Assembly: GCA_951799445.1 (NCBI GenBank)
Contig: OX637290.1
Location: forward strand, 33,536,987 to 33,600,986
Origin: Pseudisothecium myosuroides
Taxonomy: Eukaryota > Streptophyta > Bryopsida > Hypnales > Lembophyllaceae
DNA length: 64,000 bases
Direction: 5' to 3'
Shown here: in pieces, positions 51,681 to 63,776 of the stretch
Layout: each line of letters begins with the position of its first letter
Numbering within the stretch: the stretch's first letter is position 1
The notes under the pieces: model-generated
The model's database searches: none
Seen by the model: the letters and a program-made list of their open reading frames with translations, nothing else
What the model was told of the DNA's origin: nothing
Position numbers and translations under genes: made by a program

Positions 51681-52444
51681 AGTTGGAAGCTCAGTCCAGC
51701 CAAGGGCTAAAATATCCATACCTTAAGTTTGGCTATTTGTTTTGTTTTGTTTGTTTGTCACGTCGAGATCTCTCGGACCGTGCGTCCCCCGGTGGCGTGC
51801 TTGGTACCGTCGGAAAGCCCTTGGCGAGGAGGTGTGCACGGGCTTGGTTTCATGGCAATGGAAGTTACCATGCGGAAGTTATTGAATTTCAAAGTATTTA
51901 TGGATAAAAAAATCAGGAAATTACTTTTACTTTGATTTTGGTCGTGTTCTTGGTACCGTTGGAAAGCTCTTGGCAAGGAGGAGTGCACGAACTTTGTTCG
52001 TGGCATTTGGAGCTACGGTGGGAAAGTTATGGATTTTTGAGTTATTGTGGGTTCTTAAAAATTACTAAATCATATATCTTTTGAACCGTGTCAATTTGTT
52101 ACATTTTTGGTACAGTTGGAAAGCCCTGGGCAAGGAAGGATGCATGGGCTTTTTTTCGTGGTGTTTGGACCTATGGAAGGAAAGTTATGGATTCTTGAGT
52201 TATTTTCGGTTTTTAAAAATTAATAAATTATGCTAAATTATGTATCTTTTGAACCGTGTGTTTATTTGTCACGTTCTTGGTACCACTCGAAAGCCCTCAA
52301 CAAAAAGGGGTGCATGGGCTTTGTTTCGTGACGTTTGGACTTTGGAGCTACGGTGGGAAAGATCTAGGTTTTTGAATTATTTTTGGTTTTAAAAATGACT
52401 TTTTCTTTTGTTTTGGTTGTGGCAACGGCACAGGGCTACACTAG

Positions 52445-54280
52445 TCCATATTATAGAACTGAACTCCCAAAACTAAACTTCAGTATTAAAAATGACTTTG
52501 ACCCATAAGCATAATGATTGCACCACTCCCTCCAAGTGAGCTGTTGGAGCAGATCTGACCCAGGTGACTACAGTACCTTCGATGACTTCGCTTACATGGG
52601 ACCACCGACATAGAAAAGGACATGGGGCAAATGAAGAAATAACTTAACTTCAGTTCCGTCGACCATACTGTATTTTCAAGTTTTGAAGTCCCTCGCAAAT
52701 GAAAAGGGCCAGCCAGCATCAATTGCCACGGACAGAGTCTGGACTCTGGACTCTGGCTGGAGATCAATGGTATAAATAAAAAATGCCGCCCGCCCGCCCG
52801 CCTGGGTGCAGACGGAGTAAGTTACAGTTATATTTTGATTTTGTCCATAGTGGCTACAAAAGGACGGATGCAAATGGCGAGGTGGACCGACCATGTTTCA
52901 GAATTCTTGGGGATCGCCGACCACCCGGTGACCCTGGCATAAGGCCAAATTCGGCACACTGTTCTTGGGTACATGAGGCTTGTTGGAGGGGAGCTTACTG
53001 TAGATCCTCAGCTCTACAGGCGTACAGGACGATTTGGACTTGGGTGCGTGAACAGTCGACATGGGCAGTCCTGTCCTTGGGAACATGTTGCTGTTTGCCT
53101 CGGGGGATAAAATTCGGGAATGATAAAAGTTGGAATTCATAGTGGGAAAGAGTCTCCAACTGAACTTCAAGCGGACTTCTCATAGAATACAAAATTAAAC
53201 GCTAAGTTATCCGTTGTACAGCATGGGAGACATGTTCCGTCACAGTCCAGAAAGTGGAGGAGGAAAATCTGTGCATTTCTGACCTTTTGGAACAAGGTTC
53301 AAAAAAAAAATTCACTCGGAAGCTTGCCCAAGGACCTTTTTTCGGCCTGTTTTTTAAGCCTACAATTTTCTTTGCAATTTGGCAAATTGCCAGGTTGTTT
53401 ATTTCCACTTTGGCATATTTTCGTATTTTACCATGTGCAGTTGGTTATGTGTTTGTGTGTTATGCTTTTGAGGGGTTCATGCACGTTGTTAAATGCAGTA
53501 TCTTTAGCAGAAGTTGAACCTAGGGCCCCCACCTTCTTGGGGCTAAGGATTTAGCCTTTGGAAAATTTTACAGAAGATAATAAACACTGCATTTTACAAA
53601 GGGCGATAAACATATTAAGGCTAATTACCAAGGTAGCAAGGTCCCACACTAGCCAAAAAATTCCACCCTAACTCCCCTTCCCTTGGATGCCCGCCAAAAA
53701 AACAAAAAATTCAAACAATAAATATCCTAAGTATTGTTAGGGTAGCTGATCAAAATGCCAGAACCTTTTTATCCTACCCAGTTGATTTCCTAATTTGGCA
53801 TTTTGGTGGAAAATACCTCATTCCAATGTTCTCTATATCACTTAGAAAAATTTCAAAAAAATTCAGCTAGGTTGTAACTAAACCTCAACACTCCTTGGAC
53901 ACTAGGCATGTTTTTACATTTAAGGCATTTGAGAACTGTACAACTGGTAAGGGAAATGCTGTGTAGTTTTGGGCGCCTTTTGTATTAGTGAGAAACTAAA
54001 ATTTTCGCCTTCCATGGAAAGCTCCTTGCCCAAATTCAAGTAAATCCCTTGGATTCTCTCTACACGCAATGGAGCCTAGGTTTTCTATTTCAATTATTTA
54101 GAGCACTGCAAAATGTAATCTTCACCAGATTGATGCAACTATTTATATCCATGGTCATGGATGAAACATTCATAATGAAGTTGATAATCCAACCATTCAT
54201 CAATTTGTGTACAATACATTCATCAATTTGTGTCCAACACGTTCTTCTTTAAAGTAGCCAGATCTTTGTAAATTTCATAG
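52445..54280. other. Cargo of the long-TIR element; possible captured DNA
   Basis: This interior is non-repetitive and richer in GC than typical intergenic DNA here. A TATAAATA box (52771) is followed by CCGCCC repeats and a frame of 119 codons (52783-53142) whose first residues are encoded by the CCGCCC repeats. No protein family was recognised on either strand. It may be a captured promoter with part of a gene, as in Pack-MULEs. Confidence 0.35.
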
Positions 54281-54497
54281 CAACTAGTGTGCCCTATGTC
54301 GTTGCCACAACCAAAACAAAAGTAAAAGTAAATTTTTCTAATTTTTTTAATTCAAAAATAACTCAAAAATTCGTAACTTTCCTAGTACCGTAGGTCCAAA
54401 CACCACGAAACAAAGCCCATGCACCCTTCCTTGCTGAGAGCTTTTCGACGGTACCAAGTACGCAACTGGGGGACGCACGATCCGGGAGATCTCAATG

Positions 54498-54556
54498 TAA
54501 CAAAACAACAAAACAAAACAAACAAAACAAAGCAAAACAAAACAAAACAAAACAAC
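54498..54556. repeat. (AAAAC)n-like tract
   Basis: CAAAA repeats with small interruptions, mirrored by the TTTTG run at 51735-51755 in the opposite arm of the long-TIR element. Confidence 0.85.
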
Positions 54557-54579
54557 ACAGCCAAACTTAAGGTATGGAT

Positions 54580-57054
54580 TTCACAATTCCATCCATTGCG
54601 AAAAGGGGAATATATCACCAAATATCCCCAAAGTTTCGGATACAAATATTTGTACATGACTTTAGAAAGAGAATTGTAGCTCTGGCTGGGTCGGTCCCCC
54701 CGGGCAGGCTAGGCCTTGCTGATTTTGAGAGGGGGGGGAGTATGATACTCATTGATGCTGAAGCCGACCATCATGAGATCAGGCATGAAGACTTGAACAG
54801 GGGCTAGCAAGAGACTCATCCTCACTCTACTGTAGACTAGCTGATGCTGCAATGGGGACCATGTTCCTGCATCAGATATTGGACTTTGTCACATTTGCTC
54901 AAAGTTCATATGAAATCCAAACTGTTTGCACAAGGGAGGAGGTCCATAAACCGACCTTTGAAGTCTACCCACTCACCTCATCAATGACAGTAATAGATAT
55001 TTCAAAAAACATGGCAGTCACTCATTCCTAGACAGGGGATGGATGCATTGACGGAGAACTTGGTTGGTTTATGAACCTCCTACCTTACTAGGCCTAAACA
55101 AAACTAACAGATCATGGCTACCAAATAATTTGTAACTATCCTTCCCATTCTTTTTTTTCTAAAGAATCACAAAATCCTGAGGAAGAATCACAATATCCTT
55201 GAGGATATGTCTTGGAATCAACAACACAACATGCATGAAAGAGACAACACTTTGACTATTTGTGTTTGGTTTGTTCTTCACATTGTGGAAGGGCCATGTC
55301 TTGGACTATAGCCTTTGTTCCTTTCAAACCATTCAATATTTGTCGTGCCATATATGAGAATGACCTTACAAGTAACGAATGAATGTTATTCTTCATTTGT
55401 CCCTTCCTTTGATTCTTATTGCATTTGAATATTGACTTGATTGTTAAATTTTATTGGCATAACAATAAGGTATGATTGCACATGGAATCTAATTACTTTG
55501 AGTTTCGTTCTCCTTGTGTTGTGGTCTTCATCCCACTCATACAAGTTTGACTTGCCATGATTTCACATACTCTAATTACATTGAGTTGCATTCTTTCCAA
55601 ATTAAAGTTTGGATCGTGGGGTTACAAATATTCAAGTTTTGTTGTAAAAAATTACAAAGGTTGGACCAAAACTTTAGTTTAGAGAGCACACAATTTAATG
55701 TAATTAGACTATATGCCTTGTTATCATTCCAAAAATTATTGATTGAGTCAAAATTAAAATGCAATTTAGAATAAGAATTGAGGTGGAGCCAAATGAAGGA
55801 TTACATTTTATGATTTCACATAGGAAAACTTTAATAGAGGATTACATATGAGGATATGAAGACTTGATCATCAATTCAAAATTTGAACGTGTAAATGATA
55901 AAAACAAGGAATCAAGAGTCTTAAATCACTCATGCAAATGGGATGTAGATTTCAACTATAAATTTTAAAAATACACTCAAAAATCAATACAAGGGGCTTG
56001 GTGTGACCTTGAAGAGTTAAATCAAACATAAATGGTATAATTAAAACAAAAAGAAAATTACTTCAAAAATTCACTTCATATGGAGAAAGTATGTAAAGAA
56101 TGTGTCAACATATGAGGCAACTCAATGTGTCAATTGTTGATAAAAAATAACATTGCCTTTTACCTTTGAAAATTTATAAACGTGACAACACATATGTAGT
56201 CATTTTCTAATTATTTACAAATTCATTTGATCTATTCATACAATGTCCAAAAGTATATGCAAAGTTGTGCCAAAATCCTCTTTCAATTGCTAATATACAA
56301 GATTCAATAAAATAGATCTTCAATTGTCAAAATTGCCACACTGTATCTTTTTTTATCTTCTAATTTCATCCATCATGATATTGTAAAAAATTTGAATTAA
56401 TTTCTTCTCATTTGTACAATATAGATTTTTAATCCTATATAATTTAAATTCTAAAGTACATTGAAGTATTCAAAATAAGATGATCCAAGGAAAAAATGCA
56501 TTATAAAATTATTTGTGGTAATATTGGTAAATCTAACAGATTGGATGTAATCTATAGTTATTAATCTATAATAATTTATTCAAAAAATTTATTGAATTTA
56601 TCTCTAAAACACTATTTTATAAAAAATTGGGATATAAGTCACTAAATATTGAAGAATATAGCAACCTCTAGCCAGAGTGCAAATATATTTCATTTCAAAA
56701 GCTAATTTTCCTATTTCAAAAAATAGGCCTTTCAAATTTGACTTCATTGATATAATTAATTTAAAATAATTTTCAACATGGTGGTGCTTCTTTGGATTAA
56801 TTTTCCTAGATGAGTTGGCTACATGCTTGAAATTATACAACATACAAGGAAAAAAATAGTAAGTAGAAAGAAGTAGAGAATGATTCAAAATACGAAATTG
56901 TTAAGAATTTAATTATGGAATTGAAAAATGCCAATCCCAATGGTTGCAATGTTGTAAATAAACAATCTACATCCTATGATTTTTTTTTTTCAAAAAATAT
57001 TGAAAATTGAGTTAAATAAAGGACTTCAAAGTTTATTTTAGAATAAAAAATCCA
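54580..57054. other. AT-rich spacer, no gene seen
   Basis: Frames are shorter than 100 codons and unrecognised. 54680-54810 is a little richer in GC (a GGGGGGGG run near 54734) but carries no clear gene. Confidence 0.5.
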
Positions 57055-57345
57055 TAACTGCCCGCAAACAAAAACTCCTCATAACTTTCATCTCATTGAT
57101 CAAAATGGAATGATTCAAAGCTGCCCGGATTGCCCATTTAAAAAAATAATAACATATTAGGCCATAACTTTTGACTCATAATTCTAAATGTCATGAAATT
57201 TAGTGTATATAAAAGATATCAGTCTTCATCTACCTTCTATTAAAATTTCAGCCTAACATATGCGAATTCTCATTTGAACACTAACCTATCCAATATTGCT
57301 ATATTGCCAAAAAAATGCATGCTAGTCCTTTAGGTACTAGTGCAA
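57055..57345. mobile_element. Truncated TTAA-family fragment
   Basis: Contains the CCGCAAACAAAAACTCCTC stretch of copy E and ends in ATGCATGCTAGTCCTTTAGG, a degraded right tip lacking the final GGTTAA. The other half of the element is missing. Confidence 0.5.
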
Positions 57346-57680
57346 TTTGTTATATTAATTTTTAGACAATTGCAAGTCTTTTAGTAAACAAAAGTATCTC
57401 TATCATTTCTATATCAATGTACTATCTATAAAAAAAAGTAATAAGGTCGTGCAACTACCAACTTCAACAAATCAACAATTTTTGGTTTTGCCAAAGAAAG
57501 TCAATTGTCAGGTTGAAATAGCAGCCATTTTTAGCTAGCAAAGATCACTTGATGACAAACTCTACTTTTAGAAATGTAATTTTTTGACTAAAATTCTATT
57601 TTCTTATCACCATTAAATTATTTATTTATTTTATTTTATTTCAATTCACCACCTTCCATCTAGTTGCTAGTGTAAAGCAA

Positions 57681-58430
57681 TACTCCTTTCATCCCCAAAT
57701 GATCTTCTTATTTGACAAAAAAATTCGGATTAAGGTCAAAAATCAACATGTTTTAATCCCATTTTGTAAATAGGGTTTAATGCTCTCCTATCGTTCTGCA
57801 AATTGAATTTTGAATTAAATTTCAAATTGAAGTTGAAGAGCTTTGAAATGTGGGAATTTTTAGCCTTTCTAAAGGAGCATAGCTAGCCAATCAATCCTAT
57901 AATTCCCTCGCTACCTATTGTAAACTTCTAGCTTCCCATAGTGTATGTTGTAGCTCCCCTTGATTTTTTGATGAAATGATTGAAATCGAGTTATGAGCCT
58001 ACCTAAAGAGTTGAATTTTTCAACAACTAATCAATGGAGACCAAAAGTGAGAGTATGGAGTGGATTCCAATAACAACCCAATGGAAGAAAAAAAATGAAA
58101 AGATTTCATTTGAGTCCAAAAAATAAAATTGAAAAATAAAAAATCATTTTAAAGAAAAAAGATCATGACAAGCCAAATAGGACTCATGCCTTGCATGCCA
58201 CCCCTATTGAGCCATGATGGCTACATTGAAAGTATATAGTGTGGTCCTCTATTGCCTATTCCTATCAAAAAAACAAATATCCAAGCTCATCATTATGGAA
58301 AAATTTTCCTTAGCCACTATGCATATATGAAGGCTTTATTTGTAGGGTCTTTCTCCACGTCGCAAAGGAAGATCATTTTGGGACAAAAAATTGAAGCCAA
58401 AAAAAAGATCATTTTAGGACGGAGGGAGTA
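57681..58430. mobile_element. Stowaway-like (Tc1/mariner) MITE, 750 bp
   Basis: The left end TACTCCTTTCATCCCCAAAT and the right end ATTTTAGGACGGAGGGAGTA share the family tip and TA target. It is related to the copy at 41937-42504, for example in the subterminal GATCTTCYT and GATCATTTT motifs, but its left tip is more diverged. It lies about 600 bp upstream of MED18 exon 1. Confidence 0.75.
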
Positions 58431-58559
58431 ATATTTACCACCATTCTAGCAACATTTCAAAATTTGTAGAAAAGCCCACTTCAACTACTTTTCACCCACA
58501 AAATGCCTCATTTGCCGCATGGGTGAAGATCTACTTCCATTATCACGTTCACTTCTTAC

Positions 58560-59034
58560 TACGGAGTAATATTTTTCAGAACATGGGCACATTCAGTTGA
58601 ATCTTGTCAAGTGGGACACAGGGCAGATCGCCACGTGGCCACCCGAATCTCAACAGCCACCCGGGACATGTGATTGTCGCACACACGCATGACGGAGCCT
58701 CCGCATCAAATTCCCCGAAAACTCCACGTGTCGAACCAAGCACCTCCGACTCCACGTGCGACTCGCCCAACAGCCGCCGCCGCTGCCGCCAACCCCGACC
58801 GGCCGCAAACGCCTTCTGCCGACCTCGAACGCCCGCTACCGGCCGCGGCCGTGGCTCCCAAGATGAAGGACAGAGGACTAGGGCCGCGAACGTCCTCGCC
58901 TCTCCCATTCAAACGCATCCCGCCCGCCCGCTCGCCGAGGATGCCTGTGGAGTCGCGATCGAGGACCTGACCTGTAACTTCGTTGTGGCCGAAATTTGGA
59001 AGAGTGCGACCCCGGTGGGCTTTGTCGGAGGGCG
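58560..59034 (+). promoter_or_regulatory. GC-rich promoter / 5' leader of MED18
   Basis: A sharp change from AT-rich repeat DNA to a CpG-rich block starts near 58600 and runs into MED18 exon 1. It includes ACGTG cores (near 58632, 58724 and 58753), the heart of G-box and ABRE sites, which bind bZIP and bHLH factors. Long frames on both strands here reflect the high GC content, not coding function. No TATA box was seen. Confidence 0.5.
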
Positions 59035-62000
59035 ATGGAGTGCGTGGTGCAAGGCATCTTGGAAGGCAAGGTCCGTTTGATGCCTGCGTTAGTTGTTTTG
59101 CTTGGCCCATCTGCTTGCCTTCGTCTGTTTTGGCAGCGCTCCATTCCACACTTGCACCCCTGCGGCGTGGATGCATTGCACGCGGTAGCGATTGCGTCCT
59201 CACATGTGGGGCCAGCCCATGCGCACACTCTAACTTAGTTGGGAGAGCCCGCCCTGCTTATAGACCACCCTGGGCTTGCACTTCCTTCCACTCATACTCT
59301 CGCCACGTTCTTTCCTTCGGGGTTGTGTTGTGTGCTCGCTGGGCCTTTCTTTTGAGCCTCTTCTCTGGTCTCACATTGTGTGATTTCTCAGCCGTGTCCC
59401 CCGTGTGTTTGCTCCATTGCCACCACCTTCTTCTTCGACTGCCTGTCTCGGCCTGCCTGTCGTCACGACGTTCTGGCGGAGAAGAATCTATTCGTTCACC
59501 CCGATCGTCTCTCTGTAGTGTACCTTTCCGTAGCCAGCGCGGCTCTGTCAATTTAGAATCCCTAAAGAGCTAAGAAGCCTATATTGGGACTCATGTTTGT
59601 CGAGCAGTTTGAGTAGGTCATAACGGGGACTTTTTTATGCCGAATTTTATTTGTTTTTTTACTGACTCGTGCAATGTTCTCCATTGATTTTGTTGATAAA
59701 AAATTTGACCTGATGTGAATTGTAGTTTTCACAATATGGTGAATTGAATTTGTCATTTTATAATCATGAATCCTTGGTTCTTTAGATTTTAAAGCAAACG
59801 GTGGATTTTCTCGAGTGGAAACGGAGTTAATGTTAATGCTTCATTTTCACGTACTTGGTGGTGTGGTCTTGCTTTAGAGGTCAACAGAAGGCTAGAATTC
59901 CCTTGGAATCTCCTTGGAGGAAATTACAGTCCGAATATTTTTTTGGTCTGAACGGAATCCACGCAAAATTGGTCAGGATTTTATCGTTCTTGTTGTCGAT
60001 TTGCAACGCTCACTGCTGCTTCTGAGTTCACTTCAGCAGGCTCTGAAATTCATTGGTTTACTGTATATGGGGAGCCCCATAGAGTGACTGCCATGAATTT
60101 AATAGCATTGTTCACGATGGCGGAAGAGCTTTTCTTTGTGCGAGACTGCCCTTGTGAGAGATTTTGTGAGGGATCATTCTTCTTCTTTCCCATTTCCTTT
60201 TGTTCTTGGTTCGGTTTTGTTATTTTTTTGGCTAAATCTTTGGTTTCGGCTACGTATGGGCACACTTGACTTGTTTAGTTTTGGGGGGGCTTAGACGTCA
60301 TCCACCTTGAACTGCTGCAATGCCACGTATCTGCATCTGCACCTGCGCCGAAGTTGAATGCTCTGATAGCCACGGAGCTTCTAGTCCTTAGTAGCCTCCA
60401 GTTTCAGGTCGGCGATCAGGTAGACAAGATGGTGCGGGTGTAGATGCGGAACCGTGGCATTGAAGCTACTTGCTGCTATCCTTCACGGTTAGTTTCTACA
60501 ATGAAAACGTACACATTTCTAGCCCTTGATGGCGAGCTTTTTTTAAAACTATGCACTTGTCTGTCTTCCTCTTGGTCGTTTTCATGTTATGTTCCTGCAT
60601 CTGCAACTACACCACACAGCTTCAGCAATTGTGCTCGAGTCAGTTCTGTTGTTGCAATTCCTGGCTCTCTGTCGTTAAGATCAGTATCAATTCTTTTTCT
60701 CTGGAGGCGCTTATGCAGTAATATGATATTGAAGCTGACATTCGCTCACTAGTACTGTGGGAGTACATAATTCTGCTATTGAGCAGTGGTAGCGTCTCGG
60801 CTCACACCCTTTGATGTGCTTCTCGGCGCTCCTTGATTTTTATGAATCGCTTCTGATTTGTGTGTTCATCGCTCCTCCACCAGCACGTGGATGCGTTGGA
60901 GGTTTTATTGCAGGGGCTTTGTGGAGGGCTTCGAGAAACAATCAAAGTACATGAGATTTGTTTGAAGACCGGGACCAATTTAGGTGCAAATCAAGGAACC
61001 TCTTTCTTTGTTGCAGCTGCATTCAGCAACATGGGCATGGAATTGTATAATGCAGGGCCTGAATGATACTTTCTTTTCCAGGTGCGGTGGCGTCCGAAGT
61101 ACACCTGTGCTGCTCATTATCCCAGCCGGAACCTGTCTGGTATGTCTCAAGCCTGTGATCCTCGTAATTCATTTTGTTCTATTTCCCTGTAACCTATCCA
61201 AAACTTAGTCGGTCTGTAGTTTTAGCAGTTTCCATCGTCTACAGGACCTGACTGGGAAATTGGTATCTGGGCAGGGATCGCAAGATTCTGTGGCCTGTCT
61301 GTCTGATATTGCTTACATTTAACCGCCTGAAAAGTTCTCGTAATTGCAGAGAATAGTGCACATGAGAGAATAATATGCACAGAAAATCTGGACTTCACCC
61401 CTAAATAAATAAGAGTTTCAAGTTAGTCTCTTGTTTTGTTAAGCAATTTTATGTCTTATGTCACATCTTGTTTTGTTCAGCAATTTTATGTCACATCCTT
61501 TTGTCGAACTTATTTGTTTTTTTCATCAGCACATGCAATGTTCTTGATCGATTCTAGTGATTTGAATTTGGCCCCGTCTGAATCATTGATTTTTTCACAA
61601 TATGGTGATTTTCAAACCATTGGTACTTGGTATATTATGGATTGAGAAAATTGCAACGCCGTCATGTATGGAATTCAGTTCAACAGCCTCAGAACAGGCC
61701 TCAGAATAGGCTTAGACATGATAGTGTAGACATTTGTAATCTCACTCACTGCGGCTGAGCCCAAGGCAGGTCAGTTCGTCATGTAGGTGGGGCAATGCGA
61801 GGAGCTGGAGCAGAGCAGCTTCCGGCGTTGGTGCGTCCTTTGCTTGAAGCTGGGATTAGTAACAACTCTCTTCGATTCATGTATGCACTTGGCTACAAAC
61901 TGGACTACGAAATGCTGCGGACAGGCTTTTCATTTCAGATGCACAGGACAGTGCCCATTGCTGTGACCATCACCATAGCTGTGACGGCTGTGCACAGATT

Positions 62001-62372
62001 GCCCAAGACTCATGCAGTAGACGACGCACAGCCTGTCACACCCGGCTTGCACATGGTGCAGCTCACAGCTCCTGCATCTCCTGAGAACTATTCCGATGTT
62101 GTGAATGCCATTTCCGCTTTGGCTGAGCACTTGGCTCCGTAAGCTCTAGCCCACCTTCATGTTCTTCCCATGCTAACATCATTTTTTTAAAAACAATGCA
62201 TTCTGTAATTACTCCGTATAATGTTTGGATGATTCGCTGATTCTGTCGTGTTTCTGTGGTATGAAGGCTTGTGCATCTTTCAAAGCCGGGGGTACCTGCT
62301 GGTATTGTCCCAACTGCTTCCACAGCTGCTGCTGCGCTTATCTCGAGAGGCGGCATCACCAAAGTACTGTAG
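59035..62372 (+). CDS. MED18: Mediator of RNA polymerase II transcription subunit 18
   Basis: Coding exons: 59035-59070, 60884-60983, 61082-61139, 61770-62138, 62267-62372 (stop TAG). All four introns are GT-AG with consistent phases, giving 222 residues; the Arabidopsis protein is about 219. Exon 1 gives MECVVQGILEGK, the conserved plant MED18 start. Residues 13-46 (HVDALEVLLQGLCGG...) and 66-81 (including GGAMRGAGAEQ) are family hallmarks. Exon 4 carries the beta-rich lipocalin-like core, with GYKLDYEMLRTGF and VTPGLHMVQLTAPASPENY. The C-terminal tail is Ala-rich. MED18 belongs to the Mediator head module with MED20 and helps link transcription factors to RNA polymerase II. In Arabidopsis it affects immunity, flowering and abscisic acid responses. 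Intron 1 is unusually long (1813 bp) for a first exon of only 36 coding bases, which is often where regulatory signals lie. Confidence 0.95.
59071..60883 (+). other. Long first intron of MED18
   Basis: The intron starts GTCCGT after Lys12 and ends CACCAG before His13. Its first 500 bp keep the high GC of the promoter. It then becomes T-rich. A segment near 59635-59760 resembles intron 3 at about 61495-61615. Small open frames at 60084-60269 and 60444-60752 lack any recognisable protein. Confidence 0.8.
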
Positions 62373-62693
62373 CGCGTTTGAGGGAGTCAGCAGCATCCCC
62401 AAAGTGTAAAGTGCTTTTCACTGAGCTTTAGACAACATTGCGAGCAGGAGGAACAGCCCATTTCCATCACTTGAGCTGGAGGGGCTGGGGTCCAGCTGAA
62501 TTGCCTTCAAAGCTGGCAATCCTTTGTGAAGGGAGAATTGCAGCATTGAAGGCACTGGGAGGGAGTTGGAGGGCTTGTGAGGTATCAGCGGGGTAGTAGC
62601 ATTGTCAAAGGGCCTACGTCCTGTTTTGGATTAGAGAGATCCAGTAACTAGTTGATCCTAGACATGGAATTAGGCTCTAGTATCGTCTGCATT

Positions 62694-63310
62694 TGTACAG
62701 TCGGGTACAGGAACCTTACGAATTTTTTTCATCCTGTGGTGATTAGGTCAACTTTGGAAGGCCCATGTGTGCTCAAATTTGAACGGAATTTCGAATTTCG
62801 AATTGTGTTGGAATCACACTGAAGTCTACTTTATCATCATTACAAACATACATATGTATTTGAAAATCATACAAAAAGTTTGATGTTTTCTTTACACTAT
62901 GTACTATCTAGTGTTGCCAATGTTTGTGAAAGTTACAACTTGTATTCAATGGTACATATAAGAAATGAACCTTCACAATTGCTAAAGAGATACTTGATCT
63001 CATAACACTTGAATTTCTTGAATGTTTTTTTGCTTGTTCTTCACCCCATTGCAAAAAAACTTTGACTATCTTCCAAAGGTTCTCTATGAAATGGTAGATA
63101 GTGTATAAAAGGAATTCAAATCGTTGTATGATTTGAATTTATTCATTTTTTACTTGTTATGAAGTTGAAGTGCACTTCATTGCAATTCCAATGCAACTTG
63201 CGGTTCCAAAATCGGTTCATTTTTTAACATGCTAGAGCTTCATGAAGTTGATGAACTTTCTACTGAAAATTGACTAGAAAATTCGTAAGGTTCCTGTACC
63301 CGACTGTACA
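62694..63310. mobile_element. TIR element with perfect 33-bp ends (617 bp)
   Basis: The 33 bp at 62694-62726 (TGTACAGTCGGGTACAGGAA...) are repeated exactly in inverse at 63278-63310. The interior is AT-rich and non-coding. It lies about 320 bp past the MED18 stop codon. No clear target duplication is visible. Identical ends suggest a recent insertion. Confidence 0.82.
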
Positions 63311-63776
63311 GTGAATCTTTGCTAGGGCTATCTTCAGAAACAATTCGGTAAATTGTGCTCAGCAGTCTGAAGACTGAATATTTAGTGAGGAGAAACATGT
63401 GCTGTAATGGTAAAGAGGAAGTACTCGGGTAATTTAATCTTTTCAAATTGTGACATTGTTGTCGCTGATGACTTCCAAGCGCACTTATGGTATGTGCACA
63501 CTTGGTGTTTGATAACAGCAGTCATAAAATCGTAATACCTCTGACAAAGATGGAGAGGTGCAGGTTTTAAGGAAATACTTTTTTTAAGTTGGTTTGGGAC
63601 TGGTTCGACATAATCAGGGTCATCTTAAATTATGAGTCATTCAGACCTGTGGCATAACATTCAGCAGTCATCACCAAGGTTACATGTTCTTCACCGATGT
63701 CCTCATCCACATTATAGAGAATAAAGTAAGCTTTATTACCAAAGTCGTTTGCCATTTTAAATGAATTTAAAGGCAA

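Larger units (their letters stand above)
51714..54579. mobile_element. Long-TIR element with internal cargo, MULE-like (2.87 kb)
   Basis: The left terminus (ATCCATACCTTAAGTTTGGC...) and right terminus are inverted copies over about 290 bp, through the GTTTT-rich tract, the GATCTC-TCGGA block and the GGTACCGTCG block. The left arm is longer (to about 52444) because the GGTACCGTCGGAAAGC unit is repeated about four times. The inner edges match as well (ACTAGTG near 54282, CACTAGT near 52440). Long TIRs suggest a Mutator-like element, but no 9-bp target duplication is seen and no transposase is recognised. Confidence 0.7.

Noticed and set aside
58604..59573. Overlapping frames of 100-200 codons on both strands near MED18
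   Set aside because: High GC removes stop codons by chance. MED18 exon 1 and its spliced continuation explain the region better.
60084..60752. Small frames in MED18 intron 1
   Set aside because: Hydrophobic T-rich translations typical of introns, without conserved features.
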